Assembly: GCA_036489315.1 (NCBI GenBank)
Contig: DASXFZ010000058.1
Coordinates: 1-60,960 of the forward strand
DNA: 60,960 nucleotides
Reading direction: 5' to 3'
Source of the DNA: Candidatus Cybelea sp.
GTDB taxonomy: Bacteria > Vulcanimicrobiota > Vulcanimicrobiia > Vulcanimicrobiales > Vulcanimicrobiaceae
This document shows, one piece after another, positions 42,753 through 53,720 of this stretch. Position numbers and translations under genes: made by a program. Numbering within the stretch: the first letter of the stretch is position 1; each line of letters opens with the position of its first letter. A model generated the notes under the pieces. The model did not search any database and was not told the origin of the DNA. It saw nothing but the letters and a program-made list of their open reading frames with translations.

Positions 42753-44223
42753 GGGCGTCGACCACGTCGCCGGCCACGACGCCGGCGCGGCGCTTGCGTG
42801 CCGCGGCCCGTCCGGCAAGGCCGTGCCAGTAGGCGCCCGCGCAGGCGGCCTGCACCGGGGAAAGCCCTTGCGAAAGCAGCGTCGCGATGATACCGGTGAG
42901 CACGTCCCCGGTTCCCGCGGTCGCAAGCGCGTTCGTGCCGGTGGTGTTGATGTTCACCGTCGTCCCGTCGTAGATCAGCGTGTCGGAGCCCTTGAGCAGG
43001 GTCGTGATTTTGGTCCGATCGACGAACTCGCGGATGCGCTCGACGCGCGTGCCTGGCGCAATCGTTCCGAGACCGGAGAGCCGCGCGAACTCACCGGCAT
43101 GCGGGGTGACGACGGCCGGACGGCCGCGCAGCAAGCCGAGGTGCTTGCTGAGATGAAAGAGCGCGCTGGCGTCGACGACGATCGGCAGCCGGTTTGCCTC
43201 GAGAAACAGCATAACGATCTTGGCCGTGCGCTCGTCGAGCCCTAAGCCCGGCCCGATCGCTACCGCGCCGTTATGACGCGAAATCTCGACGAGCTCGTGC
43301 GCGATCGCTGCCGGCTCGACCGCGTCCGAAAGCTCGACGACGACCTGCTCCACGAGATGGGCGCGCAGTGCCGCCGCGGCCGAGCTCGGAGTCGCGACCG
43401 ACACGTAGCCGGCGCCCGCGCGGGCGGCGGCCCGCGCGCAAAGGATCGCCGCGCCGGGAAACTGCGCCGACCCCGCGATGATCAGGGGCGCGCCGGCGCC
43501 GCGCTTGTCGGTATCTGCAGCTCGCCGCGGGAGCAGCGCCGCAAACGCCGCGTCGTCGAGCGCCGCGAAGCTCCGCGGCTGGGCGGCCAGCGTCGCCTCG
43601 GGGATTCCGATCGCTGCGCAAACGAGCTCGCCGACGTATTCGCGTGCCGGTTCGAGAAGCAGACCGGGCTTTGCCGCCGCCAGCGTCACGGTCAGCGTCG
43701 CCCGCACCGCGTCCTGCGCGACCGCGCCGGTCAGCGCGTCGATACCGCTGGGGATGTCGATGGCCACAACGGTGCGTTCGCGCGTGTCGAGCACGCGCGC
43801 GAGAGGGCGATACGCCTCGGGCAACGGCAGCCGCGCACCGGTTCCGAACATTCCGTCGACGCCGATCGCGTTCTGCAGCAACGCGCGAGCCTCGCGTTCG
43901 CCGGCCGGCAGCGCAACGATTCCGACCCTGGTCGCCGCGGCGCGCGCCCGCGCGGCAACGCGCGCCTCGGATCCGACCGCTGCAGGATCCTCGGCAACCG
44001 TACACTCGTACTCGCTCGCGAGCTCCGCCAGCGCGCAGAACGCGTCGCCGCCGTTGTTACCGGGGCCGGCGACGGCGACGATGCGAGCGCCCGGCGGCGC
44101 TACGCCGCGCAGCCGCTGCGCGATGGCGGCGCCGGCGTTGCACATCAACTCGATCGCCCCGGTTCGGGCAATTGCCTCCGCGTCGGCGGCACGCATCTGC
44201 TCGGGAGTCAGAACGTAGATCAC
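42730..44223 (-). CDS. nnr: bifunctional NAD(P)H-hydrate epimerase / dehydratase
   Basis: A 497-residue metabolite-repair enzyme that epimerises and then dehydrates hydrated NAD(P)H. The N-terminal YjeF_N epimerase domain (1-215) contains VAVAGPGNNGGDAFCALA and AIDIPSGIDALTG. The C-terminal kinase-like dehydratase domain has IGPGLGLDERT, VVTPHAGEFARLSG and TGTGDVLTGIIATLLSQG. GTG 44223 overlaps the acpS stop as GTGA. Pairing with acpS is common in bacteria. The gene converges on trpA. Confidence 0.95.
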   Translation of the reverse strand: MIYVLTPEQMRAADAEAIARTGAIELMCNAGAAIAQRLRGVAPPGARIVAVAGPGNNGGDAFCALAELASEYECTVAEDPAAVGSEARVAARARAAATRVGIVALPAGEREARALLQNAIGVDGMFGTGARLPLPEAYRPLARVLDTRERTVVAIDIPSGIDALTGAVAQDAVRATLTVTLAAAKPGLLLEPAREYVGELVCAAIGIPEATLAAQPRSFAALDDAAFAALLPRRAADTDKRGAGAPLIIAGSAQFPGAAILCARAAARAGAGYVSVATPSSAAAALRAHLVEQVVVELSDAVEPAAIAHELVEISRHNGAVAIGPGLGLDERTAKIVMLFLEANRLPIVVDASALFHLSKHLGLLRGRPAVVTPHAGEFARLSGLGTIAPGTRVERIREFVDRTKITTLLKGSDTLIYDGTTVNINTTGTNALATAGTGDVLTGIIATLLSQGLSPVQAACAGAYWHGLAGRAAARKRRAGVVAGDVVDALSDALPR

Positions 44224-44582
44224 GATTCCAAAATTACCACGGCCGCGGCGATCTCGGCCGTATGCGTTATCGTCAGGTGGATCGTGCGCACGCCGCGCAG
44301 TTCGATCAGGCGCCTCGCGTCACCGAAGAGCTCGATCGTCGGTTTGCCGCTGCGCTGGTGCCCCACGCCCACGCTGCGCCATGCAATCCAGTGGCCGAAG
44401 GCCTTGCGCGTCGCCTCCTTCGCTGCGAAGAAGCCCGCGAGACGCTCCGGCCAGTTGCGTTTGCGCAGCGCGTACGCCATCTCGCCCTCGGTGTAGATCT
44501 TGCGCGCGAACCAGGTCAGCTCGCGCTCCCCGAAGCGGTAGCGTGCGACCTGCGCCGTGTCGAGACCGATGCCGACGATCAT
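44220..44582 (-). CDS. acpS: holo-[acyl-carrier-protein] synthase
   Basis: A 120-residue trimeric phosphopantetheinyl transferase that activates acyl carrier protein. The N-terminal IVGIGLDTAQVARY carries the metal-binding aspartate, and RLAGFFAAKEATRKAFG the KExxxK motif with the glutamate. It ends with THTAEIAAAVVILE. ATG 44582 is chosen over upstream GTG 44615 since proteins of this family start at the IVGIGLD strand. It overlaps nnr by four bases. Confidence 0.94.
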   Translation of the reverse strand: MIVGIGLDTAQVARYRFGERELTWFARKIYTEGEMAYALRKRNWPERLAGFFAAKEATRKAFGHWIAWRSVGVGHQRSGKPTIELFGDARRLIELRGVRTIHLTITHTAEIAAAVVILES

Positions 44583-44647
44583 CCTGAAGACTTCGACGCG
44601 GCAGATGCAGGCCACCTAGATTTTGTGCGCGAAGTACGCGGCTCGAG

Positions 44648-45184
44648 ATGGATTCGAATATTCGAATCGTGCCGATCAATACCGTCGACGCGGGATTCAT
44701 GAGCCGTCTCGCCCCCTGTCTCGAAGAGCGATTTCTCTGCAGCGTGGGCGTGGAACGTTCGCTGGTCGTTCCCCGCAGCACGCTCAACGCGACACGCGGC
44801 CAGCTCTTCGTCTCGACCCTGATGACGAAGGTGCAGCGAGCGCACCCGGAGGTTGGCGCGGCGACGCTGGCGATCACCGAGTTCGACCTGTACAAAACCT
44901 CGCATCGTTTCGTTTTTGGCGATGCCGACGAAGCGCAGAGCCTCGCGGTCGTCTCCACCCACCGGCTGCGCTCGGAGTTTTATGGCGAGCCTGCCGATTC
45001 CAACATCCTCTTTCAACGGATCCTCAAGGAGTCGATCCACGAGCTCGGCCATGCCTTCGGCCTCAAGCACTGCTACAACGCGCGCTGCGCGATGTACTAC
45101 TCGAACTCGATCTTCGAGACCGACAACAAGATGCCGCATTTTTGCGAGGTGTGCGACCGCCGCCTTTCCCGCGCTCGGTCCTAG
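44648..45184 (+). CDS. archaemetzincin metalloprotease
   Basis: A 178-residue metzincin with the archaemetzincin zinc motif HELGHAFGLKHC: H131, E132, H135 and H141 bind or activate the zinc. C142, and CAMYYSNSI (C147, met-turn M149), FCEVC (C166, C169) supply the family's second structural zinc site and met-turn. No signal peptide is present, so it is probably cytoplasmic. The family is common in archaea and vertebrates and patchily present in bacteria. Substrate unknown. It is divergent from acpS, with 65 bases between. Confidence 0.9.
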   Translation: MDSNIRIVPINTVDAGFMSRLAPCLEERFLCSVGVERSLVVPRSTLNATRGQLFVSTLMTKVQRAHPEVGAATLAITEFDLYKTSHRFVFGDADEAQSLAVVSTHRLRSEFYGEPADSNILFQRILKESIHELGHAFGLKHCYNARCAMYYSNSIFETDNKMPHFCEVCDRRLSRARS

Positions 45185-45210
45185 AACTTCATCAGCGTAT
45201 TGTGCATTCG

Positions 45211-46026
45211 TTATCGTAGGATGCGGGCGTCGGCCATTTCGATTGCTTGTGTCTCTCCGTTGTCGCGCTGGACGCGGAGTGCGCCGCCGATCTCGAGGCG
45301 CGCGGCTGTTGCGTCGAACGGTTCATTAACGCCGTCTAGTTGAATTTGGTAGCGCCGCCCGGGAACGCCGGCGCCGGCTTCCCATAACTGCACGACGCGC
45401 CGCGCGTCGTCGAGCAGTTCGAGCGACGTTGCGTAGTTGCGCAGGATCGCTTCGAGCAGTGCGGGCCGCTCGATGGGCGCAAAATCCTCACAGAACGCGG
45501 CGCTCTCTTCGATCGGCGTTGCCTTAGCGCCCGAGCGGACGACGTTGATTCCAACACCGCAGGCAACCCGCGCAGCGGGACCGGTGACTTGCGATTGGCA
45601 GAGAATACCGGCAATCTTGCGACCTCGCACGAGAATGTCGTTGGGCCACTGAAGGATCGCGGGTATGCCGGCCGCTATCAGCGCCTCGCGCACCGCGAGT
45701 GCGACCCAGAACGGTACGAGCCAAAGACGATCGGTGCGAACGGCCTCCGGCAGGATCGTGCTGAAGAGGAGCGAGGTTCCGGCGGCTGCCTCCCAGGTGC
45801 GCCCCCGGCGTCCGGCCCCGCGACTTTGATACTCGGCGACGATCGTGTGTCCGGCGAAGCGCTCGTTGCCGAGCAGCGCCGCAGCGTCCGCATTCGTGCT
45901 CGTCGTGCCCTCGACATACGAAATCGATGTGAAGGGGCTTGCCGCCAGCGCAGCGAGGATTTGCGCGTACGGCCCGGCACTCGACTCTCGCACGCCGCAT
46001 GATTCGGCAGCCGGTCTCTTCTTCAC
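45211..46026 (-). CDS. birA: biotin--[acetyl-CoA-carboxylase] ligase
   Basis: A 271-residue biotin protein ligase that attaches biotin to carboxylase carrier domains. Motifs are the substrate region [30 protein letters not shown] (biotinyl-AMP binding), [18 protein letters not shown] with the catalytic lysine, and GVGINV. The C-terminal SH3-like domain is present. The N-terminal helix-turn-helix seen in bifunctional BirA repressors is absent, so it is a class-I ligase without a repressor role. GTG 46026 starts near the divergent ndk gene. Confidence 0.9.
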   Translation of the reverse strand: MKKRPAAESCGVRESSAGPYAQILAALAASPFTSISYVEGTTSTNADAAALLGNERFAGHTIVAEYQSRGAGRRGRTWEAAAGTSLLFSTILPEAVRTDRLWLVPFWVALAVREALIAAGIPAILQWPNDILVRGRKIAGILCQSQVTGPAARVACGVGINVVRSGAKATPIEESAAFCEDFAPIERPALLEAILRNYATSLELLDDARRVVQLWEAGAGVPGRRYQIQLDGVNEPFDATAARLEIGGALRVQRDNGETQAIEMADARILR

Positions 46027-46071
46027 CCCAAGCCGGGCGGAGTCGCGGCCCGTCTAGCCAACCACGGCAGT

Positions 46072-47909
<1,838 letters not shown>

Positions 47910-47923
47910 TACAATGCGGTGAG

Positions 47924-47943
47924 ACTAGGCACGACTCGGCACA
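47924..47943 (+). repeat. tandem 10-bp direct repeat beside tRNA-Met
   Basis: ACTAGGCACG and ACTCGGCACA lie head to tail (8 of 10 matches), 15 bases beyond the tRNA 3' end and inside the integrase remnant. Tandem 10-bp sites one helical turn apart next to an attachment core resemble arm-type integrase-binding sites. A similar pair lies near tRNA-Glu at 60892-60912. Confidence 0.4.
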
Positions 47944-48042
47944 ACGGGCATCATTCGCCGCTGGCTTTACGCCCTGTTCCGATCAGAGCGCCGAGTGACT
48001 CTGCGGCCGATTGCAGCATCGCCGGAGCGATATGGGTGCGTG

Positions 48043-48627
48043 TCATTTACAGCGGGTCCTTCCGTCAAACATCGCGCTGCGAATGGCCGAACGCTCCGCG
48101 TCATTTAGGTCTGCATCGTCGGAAAGATCGGTCATCACCATATGGAAAACGTATGCCTCCTCTACGGTGGGCGCCTCATTGCACGGCATTTCCGAATATC
48201 GAACGAAGTAGCGAACGCGCCACGTGACCTTTGGGTTTGGAAACGAGCCAAGCGATCCATTTGCGCGCTGGCAAGCGACGAGTTCGTCAAAGGTCGGCAG
48301 GAATGGCTTGCAGCGCGCGTTGATGGAAGGCTGCACCGAGTTGACGATCGCCGCTTGTCCGGATAGTGAAGGCGCAGGCGGTAAAGAGGCGCCGGTGCTG
48401 CCGCAGCCTGCCGCGAGTGCGACGCCAACGCACCAGCCGAGAACCTGCAGCGCCAGCCGTCGAGGTCTGAAACGGCCGATTGCTACAAGCGGATGTTTGC
48501 TGGCCCACAAGGCACGGTGTTCTAGAGGCGCTACCAGCCCGTCGGCTCGGCCTGCAGCAGACGAAGCATTGCTCGCGGTAGGTACCGACGTGGAAATGGT
48601 TGTGCGTTTTCTTGCGTAACGTCTCAT
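48043..48627 (-). CDS. putative lipoprotein, unknown function
   Basis: A 194-residue protein begins at ATG 48627, six bases after AGGG. Residues 1-60 are basic and polar. A hydrophobic stretch ALQVLGWCVGVALAAGCGST follows, with a lipobox-like LAAGC. The remainder has a cysteine-containing domain (INARCKPFLPTFDELVACQR, MPCNEAPTVEEAYVF, TRCK). The long N-terminus before the hydrophobic segment is unusual, so the true start may be closer to it, although no standard start codon lies just before it. I do not recognise the family. Its stop codon overlaps the integrase remnant. It is transcribed toward tRNA-Met. Confidence 0.45.
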   Translation of the reverse strand: MRRYARKRTTISTSVPTASNASSAAGRADGLVAPLEHRALWASKHPLVAIGRFRPRRLALQVLGWCVGVALAAGCGSTGASLPPAPSLSGQAAIVNSVQPSINARCKPFLPTFDELVACQRANGSLGSFPNPKVTWRVRYFVRYSEMPCNEAPTVEEAYVFHMVMTDLSDDADLNDAERSAIRSAMFDGRTRCK

Positions 48628-48630
48628 CAA

Positions 48631-48886
48631 CTTCCCTTTCAGGCCACTCGGGCGTCGTTGCAGCCATCCGTCCTCGAGCGTGACCGGCCAATCATCCTAC
48701 GGAACGGCGACGACCAAAACACACAATCCACACAATCGCCCTACACCTTTGCAGCGCGATGGAGGATAGCAACTACGCGATTTCCCCTGCGGCTGGACAG
48801 CAAGACAACAAAATGGCGACCAGTATTATCGCCGCAACGAGCCTCGGGCTTCGCAAGCAGATCGTGAGGGTGCCGCCAACGGTAGG
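48631..48886. other. gap without a recognised gene
   Basis: About 255 bases lie between the lipoprotein start and the decayed regulator copy. Apart from the tandem 9-mer repeat at 48718-48737 I found no gene, tRNA or clear promoter. Confidence 0.4.
48718..48737 (+). repeat. tandem CACACAATC 9-mers, left arm of a 20-bp inverted repeat
   Basis: AACACACAATCCACACAATC contains two perfect head-to-tail copies of CACACAATC (48720-48728 and 48729-48737). The same 20 bases occur inverted, with one mismatch, at 53547-53566. The pair brackets the decayed regulator copy, the binding-protein gene and the broken regulator. Confidence 0.65.
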
Positions 48887-49251
48887 GTGAAAAGCCGAGC
48901 ACGAGGCGGAAGAGGGCAACGACGCAACTCGGCTGATTTTGGACGCTCCTCCGACGCTACGACGCTACCGCGTTGCCGCAAACCTTTCCCAAGGGGCTTC
49001 TCGCCGAGCGCGCCCGGGTTAGTGTTAGCGGCGTCGGATCCCTTGAACGCGGCGACCGGCGCACGCCATGGCGCGAAACGTTTTCACTTTTATTTGGACG
49101 CGTTGACGCTTAACGCCGAGCACCGCCGGGAGTTCGAGGCTGCCGCTTCCTTCGGTCGGAAGGCGGCGCCAAAACTAGCCTCCGTGGGATGGCGGGATTC
49201 CCAAACCGCATGCCTGCCGCTGGCCCTGATTCCAGAGCGCTCCGGGGACTA
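48887..49251 (+). pseudogene. decayed copy of the XRE domain of the regulator at 50983
   Basis: Translated piecewise in shifting frames, this stretch matches the N-terminus of the regulator at 50983. RVAANLSQ corresponds to RLAANLSQ. LLAERARVSVSGVGSLERGD followed by RRTPWRET corresponds to ALADRARMSVNGLGSLERGD and RRNPRRET. DALTLNAEHRREFEAAAS corresponds to DALELNAEQRRQFAFAAS. At least three frameshifts are needed. One is an 8-bp tandem duplication GACGCTAC (48953-48960 and 48961-48968). Homology stops where the binding-protein gene ends tail to tail at 49249. The ATPase part is missing. Confidence 0.8.
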
Positions 49252-50880
49252 ACGTGTCCGCCACGCGGCAACGTCTTGAAACGTGTCGATTTGCGCGCCG
49301 CGGTTTAACACGTGCAGCCGCTTTGTGAGGGCGTCGAAGTCCCGCCCTGCGAACACGGGGATAAACGGCAGATCCCGGGCAAGGAGATGCTGGACGATGC
49401 GGTACAGAACGACGCGCTTCGAGCGATCGTACGTATCGAGGGCAGCCAGGTTCGCGGCATCCACCGACTTGTTGCAATAGCTCATCATGTTTTGAGGCCC
49501 GTTGCAATCTAAGAATGTGCTTTGATCCGGATCTGGGGGCTCGAGTATGCTCCAAAAAACCGCTTGCGAGTGTTTATTCGTTGTCGGGTCTTCCTTCCCA
49601 AAGAACTGAAAGGCGCTGAACCCATGGAGCGTCACATCTATACCGACCAAAGCCAGCTGCTCCTGTAACTGTATGGCTATTTCTTCGTTCGACGGTTGGC
49701 CACTCATGTAAGCGATCTCGATGTCGAGCCTCGTACCCGCTCGATATCGGCCGCCGTCCGCGTTACGATGCCAACCCGCTGCATCCAGCATATCGTTAGC
49801 TAGACGGACGTTGTATTGAGAATACCGTGCGCTCGGATCGTACGACCATCTGAAAGCCGGAAAGGCCGCATCTCGCGTATCGAAGGCACCCCGAGTAGCC
49901 CGAGAGACGATCGCCGGCAGATCGATTGCCGTAGCAACGGCACGTCGAACGATTCTATCCTGCAAGATCGGATCGTGCATATTGAAGGTCAAGGCTTTCA
50001 TATACGAGGCGCTTCCCTCTAGGACGCTGTACTTAGACAGCGTACGCACTTCGGGCAAGAGCGACAAGTCCATCCCAAACGACCCGTCGATGGTTCCGGC
50101 GCGCAACATTGAAAGGGCGGTACTGTCGTTTGGGATGCTCCGTAAGTCGATCTCATGCACGCCCGGCCGCATGCCGGAATAATAGGGATTTGCGACCAGC
50201 TCGATTACGTCATTTCGGATCCATCTCTTTAATTCGTAGGGTCCGGAGCCGATCGGATGTGAATCGAAAGGAAGATTATTTAATGATGGGGCCCTCCATA
50301 AGATATGCTTGGGAAGAATCGCGACGTTCACACCCTCCAAGATTGGCGCGTAGCGCTTCCTCAAATGTACGGTTAAGGTATATCGGCTCGTCGCAACGGC
50401 GGACTTAATCTCGCCGTACGTTTGCGTTGTAACGATATTATTTGCCGGATTTAATATTTCGGTCAGTGTGAAAGCGACGTCAGCGGCCGTCAATGCCGTG
50501 CCGTCGCTCCAACGAACGTCCCGACGCAGTCGAAAACGGACGTCGAGACCGTCGCCCGAAATGCCGCCATTTGATTTCGTTGGAACGACCGCCGCAACCT
50601 CGGGCGTAAACGCGCCGTTAGCGTCTTCATGCAATAGTGTCGAATAGAGAAGCTCGGTGATATCCTCATATTGCCGCCCGCCGAGAAAAAGCGGGTCGAG
50701 CGTGGTTGGGTCGAGCCTATACGCGAATACCAAACGGTCCCGTTGCGGTATTCCATTGCGAGAACTGCAAGCAATGCCAACGAGAACGGCGACAGCCCAC
50801 CAACTGCTCCGGGCGCCAAAAAGTCGTGCAGCGCGGAAAAGCCCTGCAAAGCGAAGTCTAAGCGGTGCGGAGCGTCCCAC
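49249..50880 (-). CDS. ABC transporter substrate-binding protein, peptide (family 5) type
   Basis: A 543-residue extracellular solute-binding protein of the DppA/OppA family. A basic N-terminus and hydrophobic segment (about 27-37) end at a lipobox-like VGIACSS, so it is probably a membrane-anchored lipoprotein, though the -3 position is atypical. The SBP_bac_5 domain starts at RLVFAYRLDPTTLDPLFLGG and contains LRRDVRWSDGTALTAADVAF, PIGSGPYELKRW and PSNEEIAIQLQEQLALVGID. No permease or ATPase genes are nearby. It is divergent from the regulator at 50983 with about 100 bases between, which suggests possible regulation by it. Confidence 0.85.
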   Translation of the reverse strand: MGRSAPLRLRFAGLFRAARLFGARSSWWAVAVLVGIACSSRNGIPQRDRLVFAYRLDPTTLDPLFLGGRQYEDITELLYSTLLHEDANGAFTPEVAAVVPTKSNGGISGDGLDVRFRLRRDVRWSDGTALTAADVAFTLTEILNPANNIVTTQTYGEIKSAVATSRYTLTVHLRKRYAPILEGVNVAILPKHILWRAPSLNNLPFDSHPIGSGPYELKRWIRNDVIELVANPYYSGMRPGVHEIDLRSIPNDSTALSMLRAGTIDGSFGMDLSLLPEVRTLSKYSVLEGSASYMKALTFNMHDPILQDRIVRRAVATAIDLPAIVSRATRGAFDTRDAAFPAFRWSYDPSARYSQYNVRLANDMLDAAGWHRNADGGRYRAGTRLDIEIAYMSGQPSNEEIAIQLQEQLALVGIDVTLHGFSAFQFFGKEDPTTNKHSQAVFWSILEPPDPDQSTFLDCNGPQNMMSYCNKSVDAANLAALDTYDRSKRVVLYRIVQHLLARDLPFIPVFAGRDFDALTKRLHVLNRGAQIDTFQDVAAWRTR

Positions 50881-50982
50881 TTCCTTCAGATTGAACCACC
50901 TCGCGAAACTTCCCCCACCTGCGGTACGCGCTAGAGACGAGGCTGCGAGGATGCCTTAGCGGGCGGCCCGAACGTCGGCGCG

Positions 50983-53535
50983 ATGGACCGAGGAGAGCAA
51001 TCAAAGAGCTCGCCTGAGTTCGGGGCTCTGCTACGGCACCACCGCCTGGCCGCAAATCTCTCTCAAGAAGCGCTCGCCGACCGCGCAAGAATGAGCGTTA
51101 ACGGCCTGGGTTCTCTGGAACGTGGCGACCGGCGAAATCCACGACGCGAAACGCTCGACCTTTTATCCGACGCACTGGAGCTTAATGCCGAACAGCGAAG
51201 GCAATTTGCGTTTGCCGCGTCGCTCTCGCCCGACGCTCGGCGGAGACAGGTGGTCGCAGTCGGCCCGTGGCCGAACCCCACGGTCGAGAGCCTGCCATTC
51301 GCGTTAACGAGTTTCGTCGGTAGGGATAGCGAATTCGCCGAGATCACCGCGCTTGTGGGCGCTCATCGAATGGTGACGCTCACCGGCGCGGGAGGCGTTG
51401 GTAAGACGCAAACGGCATTGCACGTAGCATTGACTGTTGAAGAGTCCGGTCACGGTCCCGCGTGCTTTATCGGGCTCGCGCCGATCGGAAATCCGTCGCA
51501 CGTCGTCGCCGCGATTGCATCCGCACTGGGCGTGCAGGAAGCACCCAATCGCCCCTTGCTGGAGACGCTAGGCGCCTTCCTGAAAAACCAGGCGTTGTTC
51601 TTAATTCTTGACAATTGCGAGCACGTTATCGCCGAAGCGGCGTTTGCCGCAGAGTCATTATTGAAAGCCTGTCCGCACATTCGAATCCTGGCGACCAGTC
51701 GAGAACCACTACGCGCCGCCGGCGAATACGCCTACAGGCTGCCAACGCTTGCCCTTCCTTCGCTCGATGCTGGGCGCGCTCTGCGCGCAGGGCACGCCGC
51801 TAGAACGTTCGGAGCCATTAGGCTGTTCGAGGATCGGGCAAGTGCGGTGGATCGCACATTCGCGCTCACTGATTACAATGCACCTATCATTGCAGAAATC
51901 TGCCGGCGTTTGGATGGCATTCCACTTGCAATAGAACTCGCTGCCGCTCGAGTGGGGCAACTTCCATTGAAGGCGATCGCCGACAAGTTGGACGATCATT
52001 TCGGCATGCTCACCCAAGGTTCGCGCACCGCCTTACCGCGACAGCAGACGATGCGCGCAACCGTTGAGTGGAGCTATAACCTTTTGAGTACGCAGGAGCA
52101 ACGGGTCTTTGAGCGGCTCTCGATCTTTGCCGGTGGCTGTGCGCTCGACGTAGCGACGAGCGTTTGCAGAGATCACGACGGCGACGTCGGCGGCGCCGAA
52201 AACGCCGCTGACGTCTTCCACGCACTCTCGTCGCTCGTCTCGAAGTCACTCCTTACTGCGGATCCAGAGAAGGGCGAGACTCGCTACGTTCTTTTCGAGT
52301 CGTTTCGGCAGTATGCCGGCGCAAAGTTAAGAGAACGTGGCGAATACGAGACGGTAGCGCGTCGTCACGCCCTTGCGTATTGGAACCTCGCGCATCGATT
52401 CGGCGGTTCCTATTCAGTTGCGGACGCTTTGCCTCGTTAGCGCATCGAAGAGGAGCTGGATAACTGGCGCGCCGCGCTGCATTGGACGCTGAACGATCGA
52501 GGCGACACGCTGTTAGGGCAACGACTTGCTGGGGCCTCCTTCGGCGTGTGGCAAGACAGATCGGTCGAGGGTCGAGCTTGGATCAATACTGCGATACGAT
52601 CGATCGACGATCGCACGCCGGCAAATGCGATAGCCGACCTGCGCTTCGCGGAGGCGGTCGTCGCTTGGCAGCTCTGGGAATGCGAGACAGAGCTTGCCGC
52701 CGCACAAGCCGCAGTCCGGCACTATCGTTCGATAGGAAACTCGTTGGGAATTGCTCGAAGCCAAGATCTGACGGCGCACGCGCTAATTTATCTTGGGCGA
52801 ATATCGGAAGCGAAGCGGGTGCTGCTTCAAGGCATCGAGCTTGCCCGGGAAAACGGAGACCTAGTCCTGGTCGCCTTTATGCTGCGCAATCTTGCGGTTG
52901 CCAGCGAGGCCGAGAATGACCTCGTTGCGGCGCGTGATCACATCGAGCAAGCGCTTTCAATCTATCGGACGTTACCCGACACCCATGGCGAGAACCAACT
53001 GCGCATTGCATGGGCCGTCAGCGATCGCGCCTTGCTTGAACGCAACGCTGGAAATCTCGAACTGGCCCTCGAGCTCATTACCGGTCTCCTTAACGTGCCG
53101 CGGATACCGAGTTCGTGGCGCGTCATTTGCAACGTGCTCCTGGCCGCAGCGGATGTTGTGACGATGCTTGGCCAGTACGACGAGGCTGACGAGTACGCGC
53201 ACGAAGCGCTCGACCTTCATCGTCGACACCGATTGCAACCGGCGGCCGCGTGGGTATTCCAACAATATGCGGTCACGATCGCCTACCGCCCCTACGCGAA
53301 TGCCGAGCAGCTGTATTCTGCGCACGTTCGAGCTGCCAAGATCCTCGGGTTCGTGGATGCTTCCCTTTCAGTACTCGGCGCAGCGCGCACGCCCGAGGGC
53401 GTCGCTGAATATGGCTGGCTTCTGGATGTTCTGCGCGCGTCTTTCGAGCCCGAGACGCTGGCAATGCATATGGCCTTCGGTGCGGCAATGGGCGAAGATC
53501 GGGCGGTGGAGTTGGCTTTGGAAACGGCCGGCTAG
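50983..53535 (+). pseudogene. XRE/NB-ARC ATPase transcriptional regulator broken by one in-frame TAG
   Basis: The frame encodes about 850 residues but has a TAG at 52438-52440, after residue 485. Before it lie an XRE helix-turn-helix (about 14-75, SLERGDRRNPRRETLDLL), an NB-ARC/AAA ATPase with Walker A TGAGGVGKTQTALH (134-147) and Walker B ALFLILDNCEHV (204-215), and a winged-helix part (TMRATVEWSYNLLSTQEQRV). After it, the same frame continues unbroken with RIEEELDNWRAALHWTLNDR and TPR-like helices to 53535. Family members have exactly this junction in one chain, so it is one gene with a point nonsense mutation. The upper part alone may still be made. A restart at GTG 52546 is possible but unsupported. 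Confidence 0.85.
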
Positions 53536-53546
53536 ATGTGTGAGAT

Positions 53547-53566
53547 GATTGTGTGGGTTGTGTGTT
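53547..53566 (-). repeat. right arm of the 20-bp inverted repeat
   Basis: On the minus strand it reads AACACACAACCCACACAATC, 19 of 20 matches to the left arm at 48718-48737, and again consists of two head-to-tail 9-mers (CACACAACC and CACACAATC). It starts 11 bases after the regulator frame ends. The flanks are not conserved. Nothing else was recognised between it and the secreted-protein gene that ends at 53721. Confidence 0.65.
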
Positions 53567-53720
53567 CTCCTGGCGAACGCCAGCGCTCGTAGTCATGAGC
53601 TTGCCGAGTCTTTGCGATCGGAACGCGCTGGACCGAAAGGTAAGTGCGTCGCAATCTCGCACAGGTCTCAAGACTGGGGTATCCGAAGTGCCTCCTAAAG
53701 TGCTCGCGTAAAGCGGGACC

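Noticed and set aside
52546-53535. Separate 329-residue TPR protein gene
   Set aside because: It is in the same frame as the upstream regulator, and the intervening codons match the family across the stop. It is better read as the second half of a broken gene.
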